From contig JARLIW010000125.1 of assembly GCA_031291515.1 (NCBI GenBank), forward strand, positions 1 through 58,413: DNA of 58,413 nt, given 5' to 3'. Both the position numbers and the translations under genes were made by a program. Below, piece by piece: positions 35,792-42,974 of this stretch. Numbering within the stretch: the stretch's first letter is position 1; each line of letters starts with the position of its first letter. This stretch comes from Beijerinckiaceae bacterium (GTDB lineage Bacteria; Pseudomonadota; Alphaproteobacteria; Rhizobiales; Beijerinckiaceae). A model generated the notes under the pieces. The model made no database searches. It was not told where the DNA came from and saw only the letters and a program-made list of their open reading frames with translations.

Positions 35792-36505
35792 ATGATCAAG
35801 CTCCTTTTACCGATCGTGATCTCGGCGGGGGCCGCCGCCGCGGCTTTAACCGCCTCGGTGGCGATTTCACACAGGGCCGCCGCGGAACAAGTGAGATTAA
35901 CCCCCGCGCCCGCGGTCGACGAGGTCCCGAAACCCGGCGTAAGCTCCGCCACGGCCGTGTTTGCCGGGGGCTGTTTTTGGGGCGTTCAAGGCGTATTTCA
36001 GCATGTCAAGGGCGTCACCAGCGCCGTTTCCGGCTATGCCGGCGGCACCAAGGCCGATGCCTCCTACCAGACCGTCAGTTCAGGAAGCACCGGACATGCC
36101 GAAAGCGTGATGGTTACCTATGATCCGCGCGAGATCACCTATGGCGAACTTCTGCGCATCTATTTCTCGGTTGTCGCCGATCCGACGACGCTCGATGCCC
36201 AAGGCCCCGACGAAGGCCCGCAATACCGCACCGATCTTTTCGCGACGACGCCCGAACAGGCAAAAATTGCCAAGGACTACATCGCGCAGCTCGAGCAGGC
36301 CCATGTCTATGCCGCGCCGATCGTCACGAAAATCTCGCCGTTCACGACCTTTTACCAGGCGGAAGGCTATCATCAGAACTATCTGACGCTGCACCCGAAC
36401 AACCCGTATATCGCCGCGAACGACATCCCCAAGGTCGAAGGACTGAAGGCCTTGTTCGGCAAGGATTACCGGCCAAATCCGGTGCTGACGCCAGCGACGA
36501 ACTGA
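35792..36505 (+). CDS. msrA: exported peptide-methionine (S)-S-oxide reductase
   Basis: 237 residues. An N-terminal hydrophobic signal (LLLPIVISAGAAAAALTASV) and a linker of about 35 residues lead to the MsrA core. That core has the catalytic cysteine in FAGGCFWGVQGVFQ, then GYAGGTKADASYQTVSSGST and GHAESVMVTYDP, and the late YHQNYL motif. It acts in the periplasm with the preceding MsrB. It reduces the S-form of methionine sulfoxide in oxidised envelope proteins. Confidence 0.93.
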   Translation: MIKLLLPIVISAGAAAAALTASVAISHRAAAEQVRLTPAPAVDEVPKPGVSSATAVFAGGCFWGVQGVFQHVKGVTSAVSGYAGGTKADASYQTVSSGSTGHAESVMVTYDPREITYGELLRIYFSVVADPTTLDAQGPDEGPQYRTDLFATTPEQAKIAKDYIAQLEQAHVYAAPIVTKISPFTTFYQAEGYHQNYLTLHPNNPYIAANDIPKVEGLKALFGKDYRPNPVLTPATN

Positions 36506-36601
36506 TCGCCGTCCAGAGCCCCGTGCTCTTCTATTTGCGGCGACCCTCTGGCCTGGTCTAAGCTATGTCCTCGCGAGGACGGGGCATTTCGAGGACATGG
36601 C

Positions 36602-37243
36602 ATGACGAACCAAGAGGGCCGGCTCGTGCTCGTGCGGCATGGGCAGAGCCTGGATAATGAATTGAACCTGTTTTCGGGCTGGCGCGATCCGGACCTGACG
36701 GCGCGTGGCGTCGGAGAGGCTCGCGCGGCCGGGCTCAAATTGAAGGAGCAAGGCATTCGCTTCGAGGCCGCCTTTACCAGCAAACTGAACCGGGCGCGCA
36801 ACTCGCTCCAACACATGCTGGCAGAAATCGGCGCAACGAGCCTCCCGGTTTTCGAAGCCGAAGCCCTGAACGAGCGCGATTACGGCGAACTCTCTGGTCT
36901 CAATAAAGAAGGCGCCGTGGCGGTCTGGGGACGCGAGCAAGTCCACCTCTGGCGGAAATCCTACCGCGCCGTGCCGCCCGGCGGCGAAAGTCTCGCGATG
37001 ACGGCGGAGCGCACCGTGCCCTTCCTCGCGCAGGCGATTATTCCTCGTGTCGAATCGGGCCAAAATATCCTTGTCGTCGCCCATGGCAATTCGCTTCGCT
37101 CGATCGTCAAGCATCTCGACCACTTATCCGACGATGACGTTCCGAGCGTGCATATCGCGACCAGCGAGGTTCTGATCTATACCGTGGCGGCTGGCGGCAT
37201 CATCACGAGCAAGACATCGTTTCTCGCGCCAAGCGGAAGCTAG
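36602..37243 (+). CDS. gpmA: 2,3-bisphosphoglycerate-dependent phosphoglycerate mutase
   Basis: 213 residues. The histidine-phosphatase motif LVLVRHGQSLDNELNLFSGW contains the phospho-accepting His (RHG). GpmA-specific features are ALNERDYGELSGLNKEGA and a second His in VVAHGNSLRSIVKHLD. It interconverts 3- and 2-phosphoglycerate in glycolysis, gluconeogenesis and the serine cycle. ATG 36602 is directly preceded by GGCATTTCGAGGACATGGC. It is a stand-alone gene. Confidence 0.93.
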   Translation: MTNQEGRLVLVRHGQSLDNELNLFSGWRDPDLTARGVGEARAAGLKLKEQGIRFEAAFTSKLNRARNSLQHMLAEIGATSLPVFEAEALNERDYGELSGLNKEGAVAVWGREQVHLWRKSYRAVPPGGESLAMTAERTVPFLAQAIIPRVESGQNILVVAHGNSLRSIVKHLDHLSDDDVPSVHIATSEVLIYTVAAGGIITSKTSFLAPSGS

Positions 37244-37439
37244 GGCGCTCGGCGCCGCCCCGGCATCTGGAGGGTGACGCCTATGCTTGTCCGGCGAGCA
37301 GGGCGGCTTGACGCATGCGCCCGTCCATTCGGTGCGCAAGTCTAAAATCAAGGGCGTTCCTGTATCAAAACGAAACATATTCCGCCAAGCGTAGCCATTA
37401 CTACCAGGAGAGGCGAAATTTTAAGGTTAAATCCTAGGG

Positions 37440-37454
37440 TTAAGACCATTTTAA
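37440..37454 (+). promoter_or_regulatory. CtrA-type box upstream of the first outer-membrane protein gene
   Basis: TTAAGACCATTTTAA is a perfect TTAA-N7-TTAA, 73 bp upstream of ATG 37528. A possible -10 (CAATAT) starts 11 nt downstream of it. Two more TTAA copies lie just upstream (37421-37430). CtrA is the cell-cycle response regulator of alphaproteobacteria. Confidence 0.6.
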
Positions 37455-37527
37455 AAAATTGCTGCCAATATTCTCTCGATTAAGGCCGAGCGCCTTCGTG
37501 TCGATGCTCGGCGTGTTGAAAGAGGAT

Positions 37528-38370
37528 ATGTCCATGGGGTGCCTCAAGGCTCTCGTCATCGCGAGCTTCACAAGCCTCGCAGCCATAGCGCCGGCGGCGG
37601 CCGCCGATCTCTTATTGCCGCCCCCGCCTCCAATCGAACCGGGATACGTCCCGGTTGAATTCTCGAGCGGATTTTATCTGCGCGGCGACATCGGCGAAGG
37701 GAATCCGCAGATTCGCAACATGACCTCGACCTACCTCAACGATCCCGGCCCCGGCATCGCGGATCTCGGGGGAACGACATCCGCGCAAGTGCTCGGCGAC
37801 GTCGGCGTCGGCTATCAGTTCAACAATTATTTTCGGGCCGACATCACCGGCGAATACCGGTCGGATTCGAAACTCGTGGCGCAATCGTCGTACACGAATA
37901 TCTATTGCGCCATCGGCACCTGCTATGACGGCTACACCGCCTCGTTGAAAACCGGCTTGTTTCTTCTGAACGGTTACGTCGATCTCGGCACGTGGTACAA
38001 TGTTACGCCTTATGTCGGCGTCGGCGTCGGCACCGCGGTCAATTCGCTCAGCAATTATACCGACACGAGCTTCTCGACGAGCGGATATGGCGCCGCGCCA
38101 GGCACCGCAACGCGTGCGGCGTTCGCCTATGCCGCCATGGCTGGATTTTCCTACTCGCTGACAAGAAACTTCAAGCTCGATTTCGGCTATCGTTATGTCG
38201 ACATGGGGCGCATCTCGTCAAACGCAATCGTTTGCTCGAGTTTGCCAGACTGTCACTACGAGACCCAACACTTCCATCTCGCGTCGAATGATATTCGTCT
38301 CGGCTTGCGCTACATCTTCGCTGATCCCGCGCCACCGCCGCCAGCATTCCCAATTGTCGAGAAGTATTGA
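37528..38370 (+). CDS. outer-membrane beta-barrel protein (Omp25/Omp31-like), first of a tandem pair
   Basis: 280 residues. The signal peptide ends ...APAAAA, leaving DLLLPPPPPIEPGYVPV. Barrel strands follow (SGFYLRGDIGEG, GDVGVGYQFNNYFRADITGE, GYVDLGTWYNVTPYVGVGVG) and the chain ends with LRYIFADP, then a short proline-rich tail. It resembles small rhizobial surface proteins. The start ATG 37528 follows AAGAGGAT. It shares GYVDLGTWYNVTPYVG-type segments with the next gene, indicating duplication. Confidence 0.88.
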   Translation: MSMGCLKALVIASFTSLAAIAPAAAADLLLPPPPPIEPGYVPVEFSSGFYLRGDIGEGNPQIRNMTSTYLNDPGPGIADLGGTTSAQVLGDVGVGYQFNNYFRADITGEYRSDSKLVAQSSYTNIYCAIGTCYDGYTASLKTGLFLLNGYVDLGTWYNVTPYVGVGVGTAVNSLSNYTDTSFSTSGYGAAPGTATRAAFAYAAMAGFSYSLTRNFKLDFGYRYVDMGRISSNAIVCSSLPDCHYETQHFHLASNDIRLGLRYIFADPAPPPPAFPIVEKY

Positions 38371-38410
38371 GAAAAACATATCGTCTTGCGCAAAACCGGA
38401 ACACTCGAAA

Positions 38411-38434
38411 CGCGGCCACACGGGCCGCGTTTTT
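38411..38434 (+). terminator. intrinsic terminator after the first outer-membrane protein gene
   Basis: CGCGGCC (38411-38417) pairs with GGCCGCG (38423-38429), closing a 5-nt loop, followed by TTTTT. This separates the two paralogous transcripts. Confidence 0.75.
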
Positions 38435-38476
38435 CGTTTGTCGCTCCCAAGCTAAAAGTCGAAAATATACGCATGG

Positions 38477-38491
38477 TTAATCCGTGCTTAA
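38477..38491 (+). promoter_or_regulatory. CtrA-type box upstream of the second outer-membrane protein gene
   Basis: TTAATCCGTGCTTAA is a perfect TTAA-N7-TTAA, 70 bp upstream of ATG 38562. A possible -10 (GATACT) starts 11 nt after it. The geometry matches the box of the first paralogue. Confidence 0.6.
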
Positions 38492-38561
38492 ACTTTATCG
38501 TTGATACTTCCTTATCGGCGGCCGACTTCAAAAATCGGCGCGCTTATTCCGGGAAGGTTCC

Positions 38562-39452
38562 ATGTCAAACCGCATTTTGTTTTCCGGCGTCTTCGCGGCG
38601 GCTCTCGCCCTGACTGTGCTCGCCACGGGCGCGGCGCGCGGCGCCGATCTCGGAGCACCCTATTACAACGGCCCCGAGGACAAGGTCGAATTCGGCAGCG
38701 GCTGGTATATTCGCGGCGATCTCGGCGTCACGCGCACACCATCGATCTCAACGAATACGCCGGCGACCCCAACGGCCTCCAATATAACCATCAACCCCAC
38801 AGCGCCGACCGCTCTCGTCACAAGCGGATCGGACTTCGGCTACGCGGCGGACCTCGGATTTGGCTATCGTTTCAACCGTTGGTTCCGGACCGAAGTCACC
38901 GGCGATTTTCTTGAACCTGTTTCAGCAAAATTCAACGCGGGGAATGGCAAGATCTTCTGTCCAACCGGCGTGAGTTATCCAAAAGACGCGTCTGGCAATT
39001 ACATCACCTCGGACCCGACTTACGCATCGGGCGGCTGTACGGGAACCTATACGGCCCGGCTCAATAGCTACGATGTCATGTTCAACGCCTATGTGGATCT
39101 CGGCACGTGGTACAATGTCACGCCTTACGTCGGCGCGGGCACGGGCGTGAGCTTTGGCCGCTATGTGACATCGTCGTCCTATATCCAATCAAACGAAGTC
39201 CCTTACGTAAATATCTCTTATACCGATCCGGCGTTCGGAACGACTTTCACAAATAATTACAATCGAACGGCGAGCGGCACCTATTACAATCTCGCGTGGG
39301 CTCTCATGGCCGGCGTGGGCATAGATGTCTATGACCACACCAAGCTCGACATCGGATATCGCTACCTGAATCTCGGAAAGATCAACGGGGTCAGCAACAC
39401 GCTTTATTCAAACGAAATCCGCGCCGGCTTGCGCTATATGATCGACGAATAA
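38562..39452 (+). CDS. outer-membrane beta-barrel protein (Omp25/Omp31-like), second of a tandem pair
   Basis: 296 residues. The signal peptide ends ...LATGAARGA, giving mature DLGAPYYNGPEDK. Strands match the first paralogue (GSGWYIRGDLGV, ADLGFGYRFNRWFRTEVTGD, AYVDLGTWYNVTPYVGAGTG, LDIGYRYLNLGKI) and the chain ends LRYMIDE. Internal loops differ and hold one cysteine pair (FCPTG, GGCTG). It has its own promoter region. Its role is surface structure or a porin; the ligand is unknown. Confidence 0.88.
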   Translation: MSNRILFSGVFAAALALTVLATGAARGADLGAPYYNGPEDKVEFGSGWYIRGDLGVTRTPSISTNTPATPTASNITINPTAPTALVTSGSDFGYAADLGFGYRFNRWFRTEVTGDFLEPVSAKFNAGNGKIFCPTGVSYPKDASGNYITSDPTYASGGCTGTYTARLNSYDVMFNAYVDLGTWYNVTPYVGAGTGVSFGRYVTSSSYIQSNEVPYVNISYTDPAFGTTFTNNYNRTASGTYYNLAWALMAGVGIDVYDHTKLDIGYRYLNLGKINGVSNTLYSNEIRAGLRYMIDE

Positions 39453-39500
39453 AGTCCCGGTATATTGACGGGGCGGCGCCGCTAGTCCATCTTCCCCAGC

Positions 39501-39550
39501 GGGACACCTCCCCCCAACGGGAGGCACCCATCTGAGAGGATGGATTATCA
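39501..39550 (+). ncRNA. serC leader RNA (serC motif candidate)
   Basis: Two hairpins lie immediately before serC: CCTCCC/GGGAGG (39507-39512 with 39519-39524) and CCATC/GATGG (39528-39532 with 39539-39543). The likely Shine-Dalgarno GAGAGGA is inside the second hairpin. A conserved two-hairpin cis-RNA upstream of serC is known in alphaproteobacteria (serC motif). The assignment is from memory of that motif, not from a model search. Confidence 0.6.
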
Positions 39551-40723
39551 ATGGTTTATGCACGACCCGGCGCGCGGCCGGTCAATCCGCGTTTTTCGTC
39601 CGGCCCCTGCGCCAAGCGCCCCGGCTGGTCCTTCCAAGCTCTCGAGGGCGCCTTGCTCGGCCGCTCGCACCGCTCCGCCGCGGGCAAGGCCAAGCTCAAG
39701 CAAGCCATCGATCTGACCCGCGAAATTCTCGAGGTCCCGGCCGATTATCGCATCGCGATCGTGCCGGCGTCCGACACCGGCGCCGTGGAAATGGCGATGT
39801 GGAGCCTGCTCGGCGCGCGCGGCGTCGAAGTCCTGGCCTGGGAAGCCTTCGGTAAAGAGTGGGTCGTGGACACGCTCGAGCAGCTAAAGCTGCCCGGCGC
39901 GCGCACCGTCGTCGCCAAATATGGCGAATTGCCCGACCTAACCTCCATCAATTTCGACAATGACCTCGTCTTCACCTGGAACGGCACGGCCGCCGGCGTC
40001 AAAGTGCCCAATGGCGATTTCATCCCGGCCAATCGCGCCGGTCTGACGATTTGCGACGCCACCTCGGCCGCGTTCGCCCAGCCGCTCGCGTGGGACAAGC
40101 TCGATGTCGTGACGTTTTCCTGGCAGAAGGTCATGGGCGGCGAGGCCGCGCATGGCATGCTGATCCTGGGTCCGCGCGCCGTCGAACGGCTCGAAACCTT
40201 CCGGCCCGATCGTCCGCTGCCGAAGATTTTCCGGCTGACCGAGAACGGCAAGCTCATCGAAAGCCTGTTCGAAGGCGAAACGATCAACACGCCCTCGATG
40301 CTCTGCGTCGAGGATTACATCGACACGCTGCGCTGGGCGAAAAGCATCGGCGGTCTTCCGGCGTTGTATGCCCGCGTCAACGCGAATGCCAAGGTTCTCG
40401 ACAGTTGGGTCGCGCGGACGCCGTGGATCGATTTCCTCGCCAAGGACGATACCACGCGCTCCACCACCGGCGTCTGCATGAGCATCGTCGATCCGCAAAT
40501 CGCCTCGACCTCGCTTCAGAGCCAGGCGGCCTTCGTCAAGTCGCTGATCACTTTGTTGGAGAACGAGGGCGTGGCGTTCGACTTCGGCGCTTACCGCGAT
40601 GCGCCTCCCGGCTTGCGGGTCTGGTGTGGCGCCACGGTCGAAGCCTCGGATATCGAGGCTCTGACCCACTGGCTGGATTGGGCGTTCCACGCCGTGAAGG
40701 GCGCGTTCGCCGAAGCGGCTTGA
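39551..40723 (+). CDS. serC: phosphoserine aminotransferase
   Basis: 390 residues of the alphaproteobacterial SerC type. The N-terminus is NPRFSSGPCAKRPGW, then LGRSHRSAAGKAKLKQAID and VPASDTGAVEMAMWSLLG. The PLP lysine is in TFSWQKVMGGEAAHGML. It converts 3-phosphohydroxypyruvate plus glutamate to phosphoserine in the cytoplasm. It is followed 189 bp later by serA, which makes its substrate. A structured leader probably controls it. Confidence 0.95.
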   Translation: MVYARPGARPVNPRFSSGPCAKRPGWSFQALEGALLGRSHRSAAGKAKLKQAIDLTREILEVPADYRIAIVPASDTGAVEMAMWSLLGARGVEVLAWEAFGKEWVVDTLEQLKLPGARTVVAKYGELPDLTSINFDNDLVFTWNGTAAGVKVPNGDFIPANRAGLTICDATSAAFAQPLAWDKLDVVTFSWQKVMGGEAAHGMLILGPRAVERLETFRPDRPLPKIFRLTENGKLIESLFEGETINTPSMLCVEDYIDTLRWAKSIGGLPALYARVNANAKVLDSWVARTPWIDFLAKDDTTRSTTGVCMSIVDPQIASTSLQSQAAFVKSLITLLENEGVAFDFGAYRDAPPGLRVWCGATVEASDIEALTHWLDWAFHAVKGAFAEAA

Positions 40724-40737
40724 ATCGGCAGCCTCGA

Positions 40738-40760
40738 TCTCCCGGATCCAATCCGGGAGA
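40738..40760. repeat. perfect palindromic hairpin after serC
   Basis: TCTCCCGGAT-CCA-ATCCGGGAGA gives a 10-bp stem with a 3-nt loop, 14 bp after the serC stop. No T-run follows, so it may protect the 3' end or be a small repeat rather than a terminator. Confidence 0.55.
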
Positions 40761-40780
40761 AACGGCGTGAGCCGGAGACA

Positions 40781-40830
40781 AGAGCATGTCCCGAAAAAGT
40801 TGAAGACTTTTTCGATCGAGGGCATGCTCT
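40781..40830. repeat. Rhizobiales-type intergenic palindromic repeat
   Basis: A 50-nt imperfect palindrome begins AGAGCATG and ends GCATGCTCT, with GAAAAAGT and ACTTTTTC in the arms. It resembles the dispersed palindromes of Rhizobiales genomes whose ends read AGCATG...CATGCT. It lies between serC and serA and may act on mRNA stability or termination. Copy number in this genome is unknown. Confidence 0.6.
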
Positions 40831-40912
40831 ATCTTGTTAAAAGGAGGCCGATTTCTTGTCACTTGGGTGAGTCCACCCAAATGGAAGGCGCTCTAGAGAC
40901 GTGAGACCCGCC

Positions 40913-42499
40913 ATGGCGCCACGCGTGCTCATTTCCGAGGCTCTGTCCCCCGCCGCCGTCGCTCTGTTCGCGGAGCGCGGGATTGCGGTCGATGTCCGGC
41001 CCGAACTTGGCCGGGATCGCGAAGCGCTGGCGGCGGTCATCGCGGACTACGACGGCCTCGTCGTCCGCTCGAGCACCAAGGTCACCGCGAAACTGTTGGG
41101 CCAAGCCTTGCGTCTCAAAGTCGTGGGGCGCGCCGGTCTCAATGTCGACAACATCGACGTCGCGGCCGCGACAGCGCGCGGCGTCATCGTGATGAACACG
41201 CCCTCGGGCAATTCGATCACCACGGCGGAACACGCGATCGCCTTGATGTTTGCGCTGGCCCGGCAAATTCCCGCGGCCGATGCCTCGGTTCGCGCGGGCC
41301 ATTGGGAGCGAAATCGCTTCCTCGGGATCGAACTCACGGGCAAGACCCTGGGCATTGTCGGCTGCGGGACGATCGGCGCGATTGTCGCCGAACGCGCGAT
41401 CGGCCTGCGCATGCGCGCGCTTGCGTTCGACCCGTTTTTGTCGCCGGAACGCGCGACAGCGCTCGGCGTTGAGAAAGTGGATCTCGAATCCTTGCTCGCG
41501 CAGGCGGATATTATCACCTTGCACACCCCTTTGACCGCGCAGACACGCGATATTCTCGGGGCCGAAAATCTCGCCAAGACCAAGCCGGGCGTGCGCATCA
41601 TCAATTGCGCGCGCGGCGGACTGATCGACGAGGCGGCGCTGCTCGCGGCGCTCGATTCGGGCCATGTCGCGGGCGCCGCGCTCGATGTCTTCGTGGCGGA
41701 ACCGCCCGGGGACAATCCGCTGACGCATCACCCCCATGTCGTCTGCACGCCGCATCTCGGCGCCTCGACGCTCGAAGCGCAAGAGAATGTCGCCTTGCAG
41801 ATCGCCGAGCAAATGTCCGGCTTTCTGCTGCGCGGCGCGATTTCCAATGCCGTGAATGTGCCTTCGATAACCGCGGAAGAAGCGCCAAAGCTGCGGCCCT
41901 ATATCGCGCTGGCCGACCGGCTCGGCTCGTTCGCGGGACAATTGGTGGAAAGCAGCGTCGAGCGGATCGCGATCACCTATCAGGGCGAACTCGCCGGACT
42001 GAACACCAAGGCGCTCACGGCCGCGGCGATCGCGGGCCTGTTGCGGCCGATGCTCACCGGCATCAATGTCGTCTCCGCGCCCGGCGTCGCGCGCGAACGC
42101 GGGATCGCCATCGACGAGACGCTGCGCGAAGCCGATGCCGATTACGAATCGCTAATGACCGTGAGCGTGAGCGACGGCGGGCGGGTGCGCGAAATCGCGG
42201 GCACGGTGTTTCAAGACGGCCGGCCGCGACTCGTCAGCCTCGAAGGAATCAAGGTCGATGCACCGTTCGGCGCGCAGATGATCTATGTCTGCAACGAAGA
42301 TCGTCCGGGCTTCGTCGGCCGTTTCGCGAGCCTGCTCGGCGATGCCGGGATCAATATCGCGACCTTTGCCTTGGGGCGCGAAACCGCGGGCGGCCGGTCC
42401 GTTGCGCTCGCCGAAGTCGACGGGCTCGTGCCAAGTGCCGTGATCACGCGGCTTTCCACCCTGCCCGATGTCCGCACCGCGAAGGTTTTGCGGTTTTGA
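40913..42499 (+). CDS. serA: D-3-phosphoglycerate dehydrogenase
   Basis: 528 residues, the long SerA form. The NAD-binding turn is LGIVGCGTIGAIVAERAIG, the catalytic Arg segment is NCARGGLIDEAALLAAL, and the catalytic His lies in TPHLGASTLEAQENVALQIA. An intervening domain and a C-terminal ACT domain (about 455-528, VCNEDRPGFVGRFASLLGDA) follow, the usual serine feedback site. It oxidises 3-phosphoglycerate in the first step of serine synthesis. The start at ATG 40913 is a common choice; GTG 40901 is open upstream. It overlaps the next gene by TTGA. Confidence 0.95.
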   Translation: MAPRVLISEALSPAAVALFAERGIAVDVRPELGRDREALAAVIADYDGLVVRSSTKVTAKLLGQALRLKVVGRAGLNVDNIDVAAATARGVIVMNTPSGNSITTAEHAIALMFALARQIPAADASVRAGHWERNRFLGIELTGKTLGIVGCGTIGAIVAERAIGLRMRALAFDPFLSPERATALGVEKVDLESLLAQADIITLHTPLTAQTRDILGAENLAKTKPGVRIINCARGGLIDEAALLAALDSGHVAGAALDVFVAEPPGDNPLTHHPHVVCTPHLGASTLEAQENVALQIAEQMSGFLLRGAISNAVNVPSITAEEAPKLRPYIALADRLGSFAGQLVESSVERIAITYQGELAGLNTKALTAAAIAGLLRPMLTGINVVSAPGVARERGIAIDETLREADADYESLMTVSVSDGGRVREIAGTVFQDGRPRLVSLEGIKVDAPFGAQMIYVCNEDRPGFVGRFASLLGDAGINIATFALGRETAGGRSVALAEVDGLVPSAVITRLSTLPDVRTAKVLRF

Positions 42500-42921
42500 G
42501 CGCGTTGACGCCGAACCTCGAACGGCGGCTGTTGCAAATGACGATTGCCGTTGCGGGCTTGGTTCCCGTGGGCGCGGGTTTGACAGGCGGCCTATTCGGC
42601 GCCTCGCTGATCGACCAGACGGGGGCCGGCGTGTCGCTCGACAGCCATGTCCGCTATCTCTCGGGGCTACTGCTCGGCATCGGCCTCGCCTACTGGCAGA
42701 CGATTCCCACCATCGAACAGAAAACCGATCGCGTCCGGCTGCTCACCGCGATCGTTTTTCTCGGCGGCGTGATGCGACTGATCGGGATTTGGACCCATGC
42801 CGCGCCCGGCCCCGCGATGTTCTTCGGGCTCGGAATGGAGCTCGTCGTAACGCCGGCGATTTGTCTCTGGCAAGGACGTTTGGCGACAAACTTGTCGGAC
42901 CGTAGTCGCGAAACGCGCTAA
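42496..42921 (+). CDS. DUF4345 membrane protein
   Basis: 141 residues starting at TTG 42496, which overlaps the serA stop (TTGA). Four hydrophobic segments are visible: AVAGLVPVGAGLTGGLFGAS, YLSGLLLGIGLAYW, LLTAIVFLGGVMRLIGIW and AMFFGLGMELVVTPAICLW. SHVRYLSGLLLGIGL and GGVMRLIG are DUF4345 features. It is an integral membrane protein of unknown role. Coupling to serA is probably positional. Confidence 0.75.
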   Translation: MSALTPNLERRLLQMTIAVAGLVPVGAGLTGGLFGASLIDQTGAGVSLDSHVRYLSGLLLGIGLAYWQTIPTIEQKTDRVRLLTAIVFLGGVMRLIGIWTHAAPGPAMFFGLGMELVVTPAICLWQGRLATNLSDRSRETR

Positions 42922-42974
42922 ATAAAACCCGCCCCACCTCGCGCGTGACTTTTTTTAGAGCCCAGCGCGATCCT

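Noticed and set aside
37421-37443. Additional TTAA words upstream of the first CtrA box
   Set aside because: Their spacings (2 and 9 nt) do not fit TTAA-N7-TTAA, so they were not called as separate boxes.
41605-42495. Upstream part of the frame that ends in the DUF4345 gene
   Set aside because: It overlaps serA out of frame and is Arg-rich; only the part from TTG 42496 shows membrane helices and family features.
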